From: Variovorax sp. J22P240 | GTDB lineage: Bacteria > Pseudomonadota > Gammaproteobacteria > Burkholderiales > Burkholderiaceae_C | Length of the DNA stretch: 64,000 nucleotides | Reading direction: 5' to 3' | Assembly: GCF_030316855.1 (NCBI RefSeq) | Contig: NZ_JASZYR010000006.1 | Span: forward strand, 212,705 to 276,704 | Shown here: positions 54,606-64,000 of the stretch, piece after piece | Numbering within the stretch: position 1 is the first letter of the stretch | Layout of the letters: every line of letters begins with the position of its first letter | Notes under the pieces: generated by a model | What the model saw: the letters and a program-made list of their open reading frames with translations, nothing else | What the model was told of the DNA's origin: nothing | Databases searched by the model: none | Program-made: the position numbers and the translations under genes

Positions 54606-55272
54606 ATCCCTTGAACTCGTGGTTGAGCCCGATCACGTACACCCTAGGGCTGCCCGCCACGCTGCTGCGCGCGGCGCTCACATCGACACTGATCAACGGC
54701 GTGACGCTGAATCGCGCCCCCACGCGTGACGTCCAGAAACCGAAGGCGCGGAAGCGCTCGAACATCAGGCTCACCCGGTCATTCAGCGCCCATTCGCCCT
54801 GAAGCCCGCCGCGCCCTGTGCGTTCGCCGGTCACCGTCGACCAGTCGGCCCCGAGATTGGCGTTGATCCACAGGCTGTCGAGCGCGCGCCAGCTCACGGG
54901 CAGCAGGACCTGTCCGCCCGTGTGGCCGCCGTGCGTGACATCGGCAACGACGCCCGCGGACACCGCCGCGACCAGCGTCGCATCGGCGCCCTGGCCGAAC
55001 CAGGTCCACTTGACCTGCGGCCCCAGCACCACGCCATACAGCTCCGGCACGGAATAGCGATCGAAATTGAAGCTCAGTTCGACGGGTCCGACCCGGCATG
55101 CGGGCCCCAGGTGAAAGTCCGTGACGGGCTCGGGCCCGAAGCGCCCGTACCAGGTCTCGTTCTGGCATTGGCCGGGGTCCAGCGTGAAGGCGTCGTCGAC
55201 ATCGAAGTGGCCGCCCGCCCGCGCGGTGACCGCTAACAGCCACAGCAGGATGAGGACGAAGTGTCGGCGCAT
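54601..55272 (-). CDS. Exported beta-barrel-like outer-membrane protein, unknown
   Basis: A 223-residue protein. The signal is MRRHFVLILLWLLAVTARAG. The mature part has alternating hydrophobic strands ending in Phe (VELSFNFDRYS, VKWTWFGQGADATLVA, VSLMFERFRAFGFWTSRVGA) and a C-terminal GLNHEFKGF with terminal Phe, the usual signal for BAM-dependent outer-membrane insertion. A barrel of about eight to ten strands would fit. No family name is assigned. It converges on recJ. Confidence 0.6.
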   Translation of the reverse strand: MRRHFVLILLWLLAVTARAGGHFDVDDAFTLDPGQCQNETWYGRFGPEPVTDFHLGPACRVGPVELSFNFDRYSVPELYGVVLGPQVKWTWFGQGADATLVAAVSAGVVADVTHGGHTGGQVLLPVSWRALDSLWINANLGADWSTVTGERTGRGGLQGEWALNDRVSLMFERFRAFGFWTSRVGARFSVTPLISVDVSAARSSVAGSPRVYVIGLNHEFKGF

Positions 55273-55347
55273 GGCGGCGGATTCTAGAAGCCGTGCATGT
55301 CGGCTTCGCGGCCATCATGCGCTTGCCGCGCCCCACCGGCGACGGTT

Positions 55348-56351
<1,004 letters not shown>

Positions 56352-56355
<4 letters not shown>

Positions 56356-59300
56356 GATGTGCCCACCGCCGCAGTCAGGACGCGACTCATCGCCTCAAAC
56401 TGAAATTGACGCGCCAGAGCGCGTTGTGCCGCTGTCCATGCGGCGCATTCAGGCTGTGCCGAATCGATGTCATCGAGCTGGTTCATGATCCCTCGAAAGT
56501 AACCGAGGCCTACTACCTCTTCGAGCGCGCGCAGGCGCTCGGCGGAAGGCACCACGGCAGTGGCTGGTGCGGACGCAGGCGGCTCCGCGGCCTGGTCGTT
56601 CCAGCGGAGCTCCAGCCGGCGTTCCAGCCAGTCGAGCAGTTCGCTGTGGCGCACCGGCTTGACGAAGAAGTCCTCTGGCGCGATGCCGACGTCGTTGTCC
56701 AGGCGCTTGTCGAAGGCATTGGCCGACACGATCGCGACCGCGGCGTTCGCGAGGCCGAGCGCGCGCGAACGACGGATCGTCTCCCACCCGTCGATGCCCG
56801 GCATTGCCAGGTCGACGAACATCGCATCGGGCCGCCAGCCGGCCGCGATCAGGTCGAGCGCATCGTGGCCGCTCGCCGCCGTGCGCAGTTCGAATCCCAG
56901 CGGCGAGAGCACGTGCGAGAGCAGTTCGCGATCGGCCTCCTCGTTGTCGACCACCAGCAGCCGCCGGCGCGGGCCTTCGTAGCCCCGCCGCACACGCACC
57001 ACGGGCGCCGCCACCCTCCGCACGCTCGCAGCTTGCACCTCGTGCACATGAGGCAGGAACAGGCGCAGGCGAAACACCGAGCCTGCGCCGGGCGTGCTCT
57101 GCACGGTCATCTCGCCGCCCATCAGATCGATGAGCATCTTCGCGATCGTGAGTCCGAGGCCGGCGCCGGGCGCTGCAGGGCCGGCGATCGCTCCACGCGC
57201 GAAGGGCTCGAAGATGCGGCCCAGTTCCTCGACCGACATGCCCGGCCCGGTGTCCTCGATCTCGATCGCGGCGAACTCGCGTGCATACCTTAGGCGCAGC
57301 GTGACCTGTCCCACGGCGGTGAACTTGATCGCATTGCCCAGCAGGTTGATGAGGATCTGCCGCACACGCTTCTCGTCGGCACGCACCAGTTCCGGCAAGG
57401 CGCCGGTGGGCTCGAAGCGGAAGGCCAGGCCCTTGTCCTCGGCCTGCAGTTCGAACATGTCGGCGAGCTCGCTCATGAGTTCGGCGAACTGCATCGGCTT
57501 CGCATTCAGCCTGAGCTTGCCGGCTTCGATGTGGGCGATGTCGAGCGTGCCTTCGATCAGCGACAACAGGTGCTCGCCGCCTCGCTTGATGACCGCGACC
57601 GCTTGCCGGCGATGCGGCGGCACGGCGGCGTCCTCGCCCATCAGTTGCGCATAGCCCAGGATGCTGTTGAGCGGCGTGCGCAATTCATGGCTGATGGCGC
57701 TGATGTAGCGGCTCTTGGCCTGGTTGGCCTGGTCTGCCTGTTCGCGCGCCTGGTCGGCGGTCTGCTTGGCGGCCTGCAGTGCGCGGTCGGTCTCGCGGTG
57801 CAGTTCGATCTCGCGCACCAGCAGATGGGTCTGGCGGTTCGATTCCTCCTGCGCGACCTTGCGGCTCTGATGCGCGAGCACCAGCCACCAGGCGACGATG
57901 CCCGCGATCACCAGCAGCGCCATGTAGGCCTTGAGGAAGCCCGAGCGCAGCGAAACGGGCCGCAGGTCGGCCAGCGCGCTCTCGGTCAGGGCGGTTTCGC
58001 CGAGCGCGCGCAGTTCCTGCTGATAGAGCACGCCGAAGACGGCGGCCAGCAGCGGCACGACGATCAGCATCAGCAGCAGGAAGTGGCCGAGGCCCGTGTC
58101 GAGGTACGGCCACACGCGGCGCGGCAGCAGCCAGCGCAAGGCGCCCGACCATTGCGCGGACAGGCTCGCCTGCGGCTTGCACAGGTCGCCGCAGCGCGCA
58201 TCGAGCGTGCAGCACAGCGAGCAGATCGGCCCCTGATAGGCCGGGCAGTGCGCCATGTCCGGCCCCTCGTACTCGCGTTCGCAGATGGCGCAGCGCTGTG
58301 TGCTGAGCCGGCGGTAGTTGCCCGCATCGGATTCGACGCGCGCCCAGCGCACTGCAGAGCGTCGCGCGGCCGGCGCGAACGGAGCGGCACCGCGTTCGTC
58401 GGAGACACGCGCGATGTAGTACTTGCCGCGCGTGGCCCAGGCGATAAGCGGCGCCGTGACGAAGGCCGTGCCCAGCGCGATCAGCGCCGAGAAGGCCTGC
58501 GCCAGCGGCCCGAACACGCCGAGGTGCGCGGTGATCGACAGCACGGACGCCAGCGCCATGGCGCCGACGCCGACCGGATTGATGTCCCACAAATGCGCCC
58601 GCTTGAACTCGATGCCCGGCGGGGAGAGACCCAGCGGCTTGTTGATGACCAGGTCGGCCACGACCGCCATCATCCAGGCGATGGCGATATTGGCGTACAG
58701 GCCGAGCACGTCGCCCAGGGCCTCGAACACGTTCATCTCCATCAGCATGAAGGCGATGAGCGCGTTGAATACCACCCACACGACGCGCCCCGGGTGGCTG
58801 TGCGTCACGCGCGAGAAGAAGTTGCTCCACGCCAGCGAGCCCGCATAGGCGTTGGTGACGTTGATCTTGAGCTGCGAGATGACGACGAACACCGCCGTCG
58901 CCGCGACCGCCCAGCCGTAGTTGGGAAAGACGTACTCGTACGCGGCGAGGTACATCTGGTTCGGATCGACGGCGCGCTCGGGCGGCACCATGTGACTGAT
59001 CGCCAGGTAGGCCAGCAGCGCGCCGCCCAGCATCTTGAGTACGCCGAGCACCACCCAGCCCGGCCCGCCCGCGAGCACCGCCGCCCACCAGCGCCCCCGA
59101 TTGGCGGCGGTGCGCGCCGGCATGAAGCGCAGGTAGTCGGCCTGCTCGCCCATCTGCGTGATCAGCGCGATGCCGACCGTGAGAGCAGCACCAAAAAGGT
59201 GCAGATCGAAACCGATCGAAGACGACTTGACACCGACATAGTGCGAGATGCCCGAGAACGCACCAGGATCGCGCGCGAGCACGTAGCCGAAGGGCACGAC

Positions 59301-59972
59301 CAGCAACAGCAACCAGATCGGCTGCGTCCAGACCTGCAGCCGGCTGATCGCCGAGATCCCGTGCGTAACGAGCGGGATCACGACCAGCGCGCACACCAGG
59401 TAGCCCCAGACCGGGGGGATGCCCAGCGCCAGTTCCAGCGCATAGGCCATCACCGCTGCTTCGAGCGCGAAGAAGATGAAGGTGAACGACGCGTAGATCA
59501 GTGAGGTCAGCGTCGAGCCGATGTAGCCGAAGCCGGCGCCGCGCGTGAGCAGGTCCATGTCGACGCCGTAGCGCGCCGCGTAGACGCTGATCGGCAGGCC
59601 GGCCAGAAAGATGATGAGCCCCGTGACCAGGATGGCCCAGAAGGCATTGACGAAGCCGTACTGCACCAGAAGGGTGGCGCCGACCGCCTCCAGGATCAGG
59701 AACGAGGCCGCACCGCCGAAGGCCGTGTTCGCGACGCGCCATTCCGACATGCGCCGGAAGCGCTGCGGCGTGTAGCGCAGCGCATAGTCCTCCAGCGTTT
59801 CGCTGGCGACCCAGCTGTTGTAGTCGCGCCGGACCTTGACGATGCGCTGCGGCGCTTCGTCGCTCGGAGCGGGGGGAACGGCGGTGGAGTGCACATAGGG
59901 ATGCGTGCAACAGTCATGCCCGTTCGAGAGCCGCCACGGAACCGGCTTGGAGGGGTGCGCAACAGAAGGCAT
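56352..59972 (-). CDS. NCS1-type transporter fused to a hybrid histidine kinase
   Basis: A protein of about 1,200 residues. With GTG 59894 as residue 1: an NCS1 permease-like part with about 12 helices (65-495; for example [20 protein letters not shown] and [15 protein letters not shown]), an eight-cysteine cluster (535-572), two more helices, a coiled coil, a HisKA domain ([16 protein letters not shown], His736), HATPase motifs ([24 protein letters not shown]), and a receiver with Asp1028 ([13 protein letters not shown]). The start is uncertain: ATG 59972 gives 1206 residues but would translate through the inverted repeat; GTG 59894 gives 1180. NCS1 proteins take up allantoin, hydantoin, uracil or cytosine. 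The fusion likely senses such a compound. Confidence 0.88.
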
Positions 59973-59982
59973 GACTGTTGCA
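59906..59982. promoter_or_regulatory. 15-bp inverted repeat flanking the divergent kinase and ureA starts
   Basis: TGCAACAGTCATGCC (59906-59920) and its exact reverse complement GGCATGACTGTTGCA (59968-59982) are 47 bases apart. If the kinase starts at GTG 59894, each arm ends exactly 11 bases before a start codon (59894 and 59994). The right arm also sits in a local palindrome, GCAACAG (59959-59965) and CTGTTGC (59975-59981) around nine bases. This gives three copies of the half-site GCAACAG. It looks like a shared operator or a duplicated leader. Confidence 0.55.
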
Positions 59983-59993
59983 AAGACTTGGGC

Positions 59994-60296
59994 ATGGAAC
60001 TGACACCGCGCGAAAAAGACAAGCTGCTGATCTTCACGGCGGCGCTGCTGGCCGAACGGCGCCGCGCCCGCGGCCTGAAACTCAACTACCCGGAAGCCAT
60101 CGCGCTGATTTCGGCGGCCGTGATGGAGGGCGCGCGCGACGGCAAGAGCGTCGCCGCCCTCATGAGCGAAGGCCGCAACGTGCTCACGCGCGCGGACGTG
60201 ATGGACGGCATTCCGGAGATGATCCCGGACATCCAGGTGGAAGCCACATTCCCGGACGGCACCAAGCTGGTGACCGTGCACCAACCGATCGTATGA
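59994..60296 (+). CDS. ureA: Urease subunit gamma
   Basis: A 100-residue structural subunit of the nickel urease that hydrolyses urea to ammonia and carbamate. The start [20 protein letters not shown] at 59994 matches UreA exactly in length and sequence ([40 protein letters not shown]). It is the first urease gene. No ureD lies upstream, where it usually stands; the divergent gene there is the NCS1-kinase fusion instead. Confidence 0.97.
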   Translation: MELTPREKDKLLIFTAALLAERRRARGLKLNYPEAIALISAAVMEGARDGKSVAALMSEGRNVLTRADVMDGIPEMIPDIQVEATFPDGTKLVTVHQPIV

Positions 60297-60361
60297 CTCA
60301 CCCCCAGGCTCGCGCACTTCGTGTCGCTCTCCTGAAACTGAATAACAACCGAGGATCTGCC

Positions 60362-60961
60362 ATGCGTTTTTATCGTTTTGCACCTGCACTTGCCTTGCTT
60401 GCAGCACTGCCGCTGGTTGCCAGCGCGCACACCGGCGTCGACGGCGGACACCACCACGGCTTCGTCGCCGGTTTCTTTCACCCCCTGACCGGTGCAGACC
60501 ACCTGGCCGCGATGGTGGCCGTGGGCCTGTGGAGCGCGCTCACGGCGCGCCGCGCCTGGCCCGATCTCCTGTGGGCGCCTCTGGGCTTTTCCGTGATGCT
60601 GCTGGCCGGCGCGGTGGCAGGCCTGGGCGGCGTGCAACTGCCGGCGGTCGAGCCGATGATTGCCGCCTCGCTGCTGGTGTTGGGGCTGCTGGTGGTCACG
60701 CAACGCCGTCTGCCGGCCTTGGCGGCCGCAGCGCTGGTCGGCGTCTTCGCCGTGTTCCACGGCATCGCGCACGGCCAGGAGCTGGCCGGTGAATCTGCGG
60801 CCGCGATGACGCTCGCGGGCATGCTCGCCGCCACCGTGGCGCTGCACGGGGCAGGCATCGCGGTCGGTTGGTCGCTGCGCCAGAGCCATCGCTGGCTGCC
60901 GCGCCTTGCCGGCGCCGCCGTGGCGATGTTCGGCGTCGCCCTCCTCGGCGGCCTGGCCTGA
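60362..60961 (+). CDS. HupE/UreJ-family membrane protein
   Basis: A 199-residue inner-membrane protein. It has a signal-like first helix ([18 protein letters not shown]), then the histidine-rich [12 protein letters not shown] and the HupE/UreJ hallmark [18 protein letters not shown], with later His in [10 protein letters not shown]. About six or seven helices follow. These proteins are thought to import nickel (or cobalt) for the enzyme. The gene is inserted between ureA and ureB, a layout seen in some betaproteobacterial urease clusters. Confidence 0.9.
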   Translation: MRFYRFAPALALLAALPLVASAHTGVDGGHHHGFVAGFFHPLTGADHLAAMVAVGLWSALTARRAWPDLLWAPLGFSVMLLAGAVAGLGGVQLPAVEPMIAASLLVLGLLVVTQRRLPALAAAALVGVFAVFHGIAHGQELAGESAAAMTLAGMLAATVALHGAGIAVGWSLRQSHRWLPRLAGAAVAMFGVALLGGLA

Positions 60962-60971
60962 GGCAGCGCCG

Positions 60972-61277
60972 ATGATCCCCGGCGAACTCATCACCGACGA
61001 GGGCGAGCACATCCTCAACCCCGGACGCCGCACGCTGACGCTGGTGGTGCAGAACACAGCCGACCGGCCGATCCAGGTCGGCTCGCACTATCACTTCGCG
61101 GAGACCAACGGCGCGCTGGGCTTCGACCGCGAGGCCGCGCGCGGCATGCGCCTGAACATCGCATCGGGCACCGCCGTGCGCTTCGAGCCCGGCCAGCAAC
61201 GGACGGTCGAACTCGTGGACTTCGCCGGCGACCGCGTGGTCTACGGCTTTCGCGGCCTGGTACAAGGAAAACTCTGA
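60972..61277 (+). CDS. ureB: Urease subunit beta
   Basis: A 101-residue structural subunit starting [20 protein letters not shown]. The family segments [20 protein letters not shown] and [20 protein letters not shown] are complete. It lies 10 bases after the hupE/ureJ gene and directly abuts ureC, with AAGGAAAA at its end acting as the ureC ribosome site. It forms (alpha-beta-gamma)3 with UreA and UreC. Confidence 0.97.
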   Translation: MIPGELITDEGEHILNPGRRTLTLVVQNTADRPIQVGSHYHFAETNGALGFDREAARGMRLNIASGTAVRFEPGQQRTVELVDFAGDRVVYGFRGLVQGKL

Positions 61278-62996
61278 ATGGCAACGATCGGCCGCCGCGC
61301 CTACGCGGAAATCTTCGGCCCCACGGTGGGTGACCGCATCCGGCTCGCCGACACCGACCTGGTGATCGAAGTCGAGGAGGACTACACGCTGCATGCCGGC
61401 GGCTACGGCGAAGAAGTGAAATTCGGCGGCGGCAAGACCATCCGCGACGGCATGGCACAGGGCCAGCGCACGCGCGCCGAAGGCACCGTGGACACGGTGA
61501 TGACGAATGCACTGATCCTCGACCACTGGGGCATCGTGAAGGCCGACATCGGCCTGAAGGACGGACGCATCGTCGCGATCGGCAAGGCCGGCAACCCCGA
61601 CGTGCAATCGGGCGTGGACATCGTCATCGGTCCGGGCACCGAGGTGATCAGTTGCGAAGGCAACATCGTCACCGCGGGCGGCATCGACAGCCACATCCAC
61701 TTCATCTGCCCGCAGCAGATCGAGGAGGCGCTGGCCTCGGGCGTGACCACCATGCTCGGCGGCGGGACCGGACCCGCCACCGGCACCTTCGCCACGACCG
61801 CGACGCCGGGGCCGTGGCACATCGAGCGCATGCTGCAGGCGGCCGACGCCTTCCCGATGAACCTCGGCTTTCTCGGCAAGGGCAATGCAAGCCTGCCGGC
61901 CGCGCTGCACGAGCAGATCGACGCGGGCGTGATCGGCCTCAAGCTGCACGAGGACTGGGGCACCACGCCGGCCGCGATCAGCAACTGCCTGGACGTGGCC
62001 GATGCGACCGATACGCAGGTGGCGATCCACAGCGACACGCTCAACGAATCGGGCTTTGTCGAGAACACGATCGCGGCCGTGAAGGGCCGCGCGATCTGTG
62101 CCTTCCACACCGAAGGGGCCGGCGGCGGTCACGCGCCGGACATCCTGCGCGTGGTGGGCGAGGCGAACTTCCTGCCTTCGTCGACCAATCCGACGATGCC
62201 CTACACCGTGAACACGCTCGACGAGCACGTCGACATGCTGATGGTGTGCCATCACCTCGACGCCGGAATTCCCGAGGATCTCGCCTTTGCCGAAAGCCGG
62301 ATTCGCAAGGAAACGATCGCGGCCGAGGACATCCTGCACGACATGGGCGCCATCAGCATGTTCAGCTCCGACAGCCAGGCCATGGGCCGTGTAGGCGAAG
62401 TGATCATCCGCTGCTGGCAGACCGCCCACAAGATGAAGGCGCAGCGAGGCAAGCTTCCGGAAGACGAGTCACGCAACGACAACTTCCGCGCCAAGCGCTA
62501 CGTCGCCAAGTACACGATCAACCCGGCGATCTCGCACGGCATCGCGCACGAAGTGGGCAGCATCGAGATCGGCAAGTGGGCCGACCTGGTGGTGTGGAAG
62601 CCAGCCTTCTTCGGCGTCAAGCCATTCACGATCATCAAGGGCGGCAGCATCGCGATGGCCGCGATGGGTGACCCGAACGCATCGATCCCGACGCCGCAGC
62701 CGGTGCATTACCGGCCCATGTTCGGTGCCTTCGGCGGCTCGCTGGCAAGGAGTTCGCTGACTTTCGTTTCGCAAGCCGGGCTTGCGGCGGACATCGGCCG
62801 GCGCTACGGGCTCGCCAAGAAGCTGAGCGCGGTGAAGAACATCCGCGGCGTGCGCAAGCAGCACATGGTGCACAACGCGTTCACGCCGACGATGGAGATC
62901 GATGCGCAGACCTATGCGGTGCGCGCCGACGGGCAACTGCTGACCTGCGATCCGGCAATCTCGCTGCCGATGACGCAGCGGTATTTCCTGTTCTAG
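61278..62996 (+). CDS. ureC: Urease subunit alpha (catalytic)
   Basis: A 572-residue amidohydrolase-fold subunit with the di-nickel site. The metal His pair is in [14 protein letters not shown] (near residue 137), the carbamylated Lys is at 222 (GLKLHEDWG), and the flap is MVCHHLD (Cys324, His325, equal to Klebsiella 319 and 320 with an offset of five). All catalytic residues are present, so an active urease is expected. The assignment is certain. Confidence 0.98.
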   Translation: MATIGRRAYAEIFGPTVGDRIRLADTDLVIEVEEDYTLHAGGYGEEVKFGGGKTIRDGMAQGQRTRAEGTVDTVMTNALILDHWGIVKADIGLKDGRIVAIGKAGNPDVQSGVDIVIGPGTEVISCEGNIVTAGGIDSHIHFICPQQIEEALASGVTTMLGGGTGPATGTFATTATPGPWHIERMLQAADAFPMNLGFLGKGNASLPAALHEQIDAGVIGLKLHEDWGTTPAAISNCLDVADATDTQVAIHSDTLNESGFVENTIAAVKGRAICAFHTEGAGGGHAPDILRVVGEANFLPSSTNPTMPYTVNTLDEHVDMLMVCHHLDAGIPEDLAFAESRIRKETIAAEDILHDMGAISMFSSDSQAMGRVGEVIIRCWQTAHKMKAQRGKLPEDESRNDNFRAKRYVAKYTINPAISHGIAHEVGSIEIGKWADLVVWKPAFFGVKPFTIIKGGSIAMAAMGDPNASIPTPQPVHYRPMFGAFGGSLARSSLTFVSQAGLAADIGRRYGLAKKLSAVKNIRGVRKQHMVHNAFTPTMEIDAQTYAVRADGQLLTCDPAISLPMTQRYFLF

Positions 62997-62997
62997 G

Positions 62998-63038
62998 TTC
63001 GAAGATGCGCGCGGATCGACAATCCGCATTCATTCGAA
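62998..63038. other. Hairpin between ureC and ureE
   Basis: GCGGAT-CGACA-ATCCGC (63011-63027) is a perfect six-base stem with a five-base loop, enclosed by two TTCGAA hexamers (62998-63003 and 63033-63038). It has no T-run, so it is more likely a processing or mRNA-stability element that sets structural-subunit levels above accessory-protein levels than a terminator. The function is inferred. Confidence 0.4.
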
Positions 63039-63051
63039 CAACCTGCCTCTC

Positions 63052-63639
63052 ATGCTCACCGCCAACAAACTCATGCCCCAGGGCGGCGGCCTCGCGCTCG
63101 TCCTGCTCAAGCGCGCCGCCACTGTCGAACTCGACTGGGACGTCCGCCAGAAGAGCCGCTTCGACACCACCGATTCGCAGGGGCGCCGGATCGGCGTGTT
63201 CTTGCCGCGCGGCACGGCCGTGCGTGGCGGCGACGTGCTGGTCGCCGAGGACGGCTCGCTGGTCAAGGTGATCGCCGCGCGCCAACCGGTGCTGGTCATC
63301 ACGCACTGCAGCGAACACGGCACGCCCTTCGACCTGATGCGCGCGGCCTATCACCTCGGCAACCGGCACGTGCCGATCGAACTCAAACCCGACCACCTGA
63401 AGATCGAACCCGACCACGTGCTGGCCGGCATGCTGCGATCGATGCACCTGATCGTGCGCGAGGCCGATGAAGCCTTCGAGCCCGAAGGCGGGGCCTATGG
63501 CGCGCATGGTGGTGGACATGGGCATTCGCACGGCGCGGGGCCGGTAGGGCCGGTGCTGCATCCGGACGCCTATGCCGGCTCGCACACCCCTGGCGATCAC
63601 GATCACGACCATGACCACTCGCACGGCCATTCGCATTGA
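63052..63639 (+). CDS. ureE: Urease accessory protein UreE (nickel chaperone)
   Basis: A 195-residue metallochaperone that hands nickel to the UreDFG-apoenzyme complex. The N-terminal peptide-binding domain (residues 1-75) is followed by a metal domain with [13 protein letters not shown]. The C-terminal tail is histidine-rich ([25 protein letters not shown]), which stores extra nickel. Its stop overlaps the ureF start by one base, so the two are coupled. Confidence 0.96.
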   Translation: MLTANKLMPQGGGLALVLLKRAATVELDWDVRQKSRFDTTDSQGRRIGVFLPRGTAVRGGDVLVAEDGSLVKVIAARQPVLVITHCSEHGTPFDLMRAAYHLGNRHVPIELKPDHLKIEPDHVLAGMLRSMHLIVREADEAFEPEGGAYGAHGGGHGHSHGAGPVGPVLHPDAYAGSHTPGDHDHDHDHSHGHSH

Positions 63640-64000
63640 TGGATGACGCGCCGGCCGCCCTGTCCGCAGCGAGCTTCCTGCAACTGATCTGGCTCGCGTC
63701 GCCCGCGCTGCCGGTGGGCGGCTTCTCCTATTCCGAAGGGTTGGAGGCCGGCATCGAATGGGCCGGGCTCGGCACCGAGCGGGCCGCTTCCGACTGGCTC
63801 GTCGACCAGCTTCACCTGAGCCTTGCGCGCACCGACCTCGCCGTCCTGGCGCAAGCCATCCCTGCCTGGCGCAGCGGCGACATTCCACGCGTCAGCGCGC
63901 TCAATGCCTGGGTCTTCCAGACCCGCGAATCCGCCGAGTTCCTGTTGCAGACCGAGCAGATGGGCCGCTCCTTCGTCGAATGGCTCAAGCTGCATCACGA
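63639..64000 (+). CDS. ureF: Urease accessory protein UreF (partial, runs off the end)
   Basis: The first 120 residues of UreF are visible, starting [20 protein letters not shown]. The family segments [20 protein letters not shown] and [20 protein letters not shown] identify it. UreF acts with UreD/H and UreG in GTP-dependent nickel insertion. The 3' part and a probable ureG lie outside the window. Confidence 0.95.
   Translation, partial: MDDAPAALSAASFLQLIWLASPALPVGGFSYSEGLEAGIEWAGLGTERAASDWLVDQLHLSLARTDLAVLAQAIPAWRSGDIPRVSALNAWVFQTRESAEFLLQTEQMGRSFVEWLKLHH

Noticed and set aside
57531..59504. A 657-codon open frame on the plus strand
   Set aside because: It is antisense to the NCS1-kinase fusion, whose domains are continuous and complete.

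Overview
The window is high-GC bacterial DNA with dense coding and many ATGA/GTGA/TTGA overlaps. Several traits together suggest a betaproteobacterium of the order Burkholderiales, most likely Comamonadaceae and close to Variovorax: two complete HAAT/Liv-type ABC systems, a DUF3297 protein, a LolC/LolD pair, an RpfE-type protein next to recJ, and a urease cluster with a HupE/UreJ gene. This placement is inferred from gene content; there is no rRNA gene in the window to confirm it. I saw no tRNA, rRNA, CRISPR array, insertion sequence or phage gene. No gene-free stretch exceeds about 300 bases.

Layout. 1-5.3 kb: a Fur-box-like site, a secreted phospholipase D-like lipoprotein, an overlapping gnd-pgm pair and an orphan NarL-type response regulator. 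5.4-6.5 kb: three small envelope proteins. 6.5-15.3 kb: a CoA-linked catabolic island with a double-domain TetR regulator, an SDR, an acyl-CoA dehydrogenase, an enoyl-CoA hydratase and a full livHMGF-livK transporter. 15.4-18.7 kb: small metabolic and envelope genes (DUF3297, 2OG-oxygenase-like, class II aldolase, GNAT, L,D-transpeptidase-like). 18.7-20.3 kb: an esterase/formamidase-like hydrolase with its TetR regulator.

20.4-36.1 kb is the most unusual part. It is a 14-gene, same-strand, tightly coupled cluster behind a good promoter and a perfect TetR-type palindrome. Its genes encode a FAH-family hydrolase, an alpha/beta hydrolase, two paralogous amidohydrolases, a second complete Liv ABC transporter, a TIM-barrel protein of the PEP-hydrolase/Tm-1 C-terminal type, a flotillin, an SRPBCC protein, an SRPBCC-quinone-oxidoreductase fusion and a VOC protein. 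The LivF ATPase of this transporter is fused to a full-length Tm-1-like (UPF0261) domain. The plant antiviral protein Tm-1 carries the UPF0261-like and TIM-barrel halves in one chain; here they are consecutive genes, one welded to a transporter ATPase. I read the cluster as an uptake and breakdown system for an unknown compound with an undescribed ATP-dependent component.

36.1-40.2 kb: a frameshifted degenerate receiver domain, small hypothetical proteins, a secreted ricin-type lectin and a Tat-exported PhoD-like phosphatase. 40.4-46.2 kb: a complete RND tripartite efflux operon. 46.4-56 kb: a Ca2+/H+ antiporter-like protein, a gluconolactonase-like protein, two small secreted proteins, LolD and LolC/E, an RpfE-type protein, RecJ, a beta-barrel-like protein and a LuxR-type response regulator.

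56.3-64 kb: an NCS1-type transporter fused to a hybrid histidine kinase, translationally coupled to that response regulator and divergent from the urease operon ureA-hupE/ureJ-ureB-ureC-ureE-ureF (ureF runs off the end). A perfect 15-bp inverted repeat puts one arm 11 bp in front of each divergent start, which suggests shared control of a nitrogen-compound sensor and urease. No ureD is present upstream of ureA.
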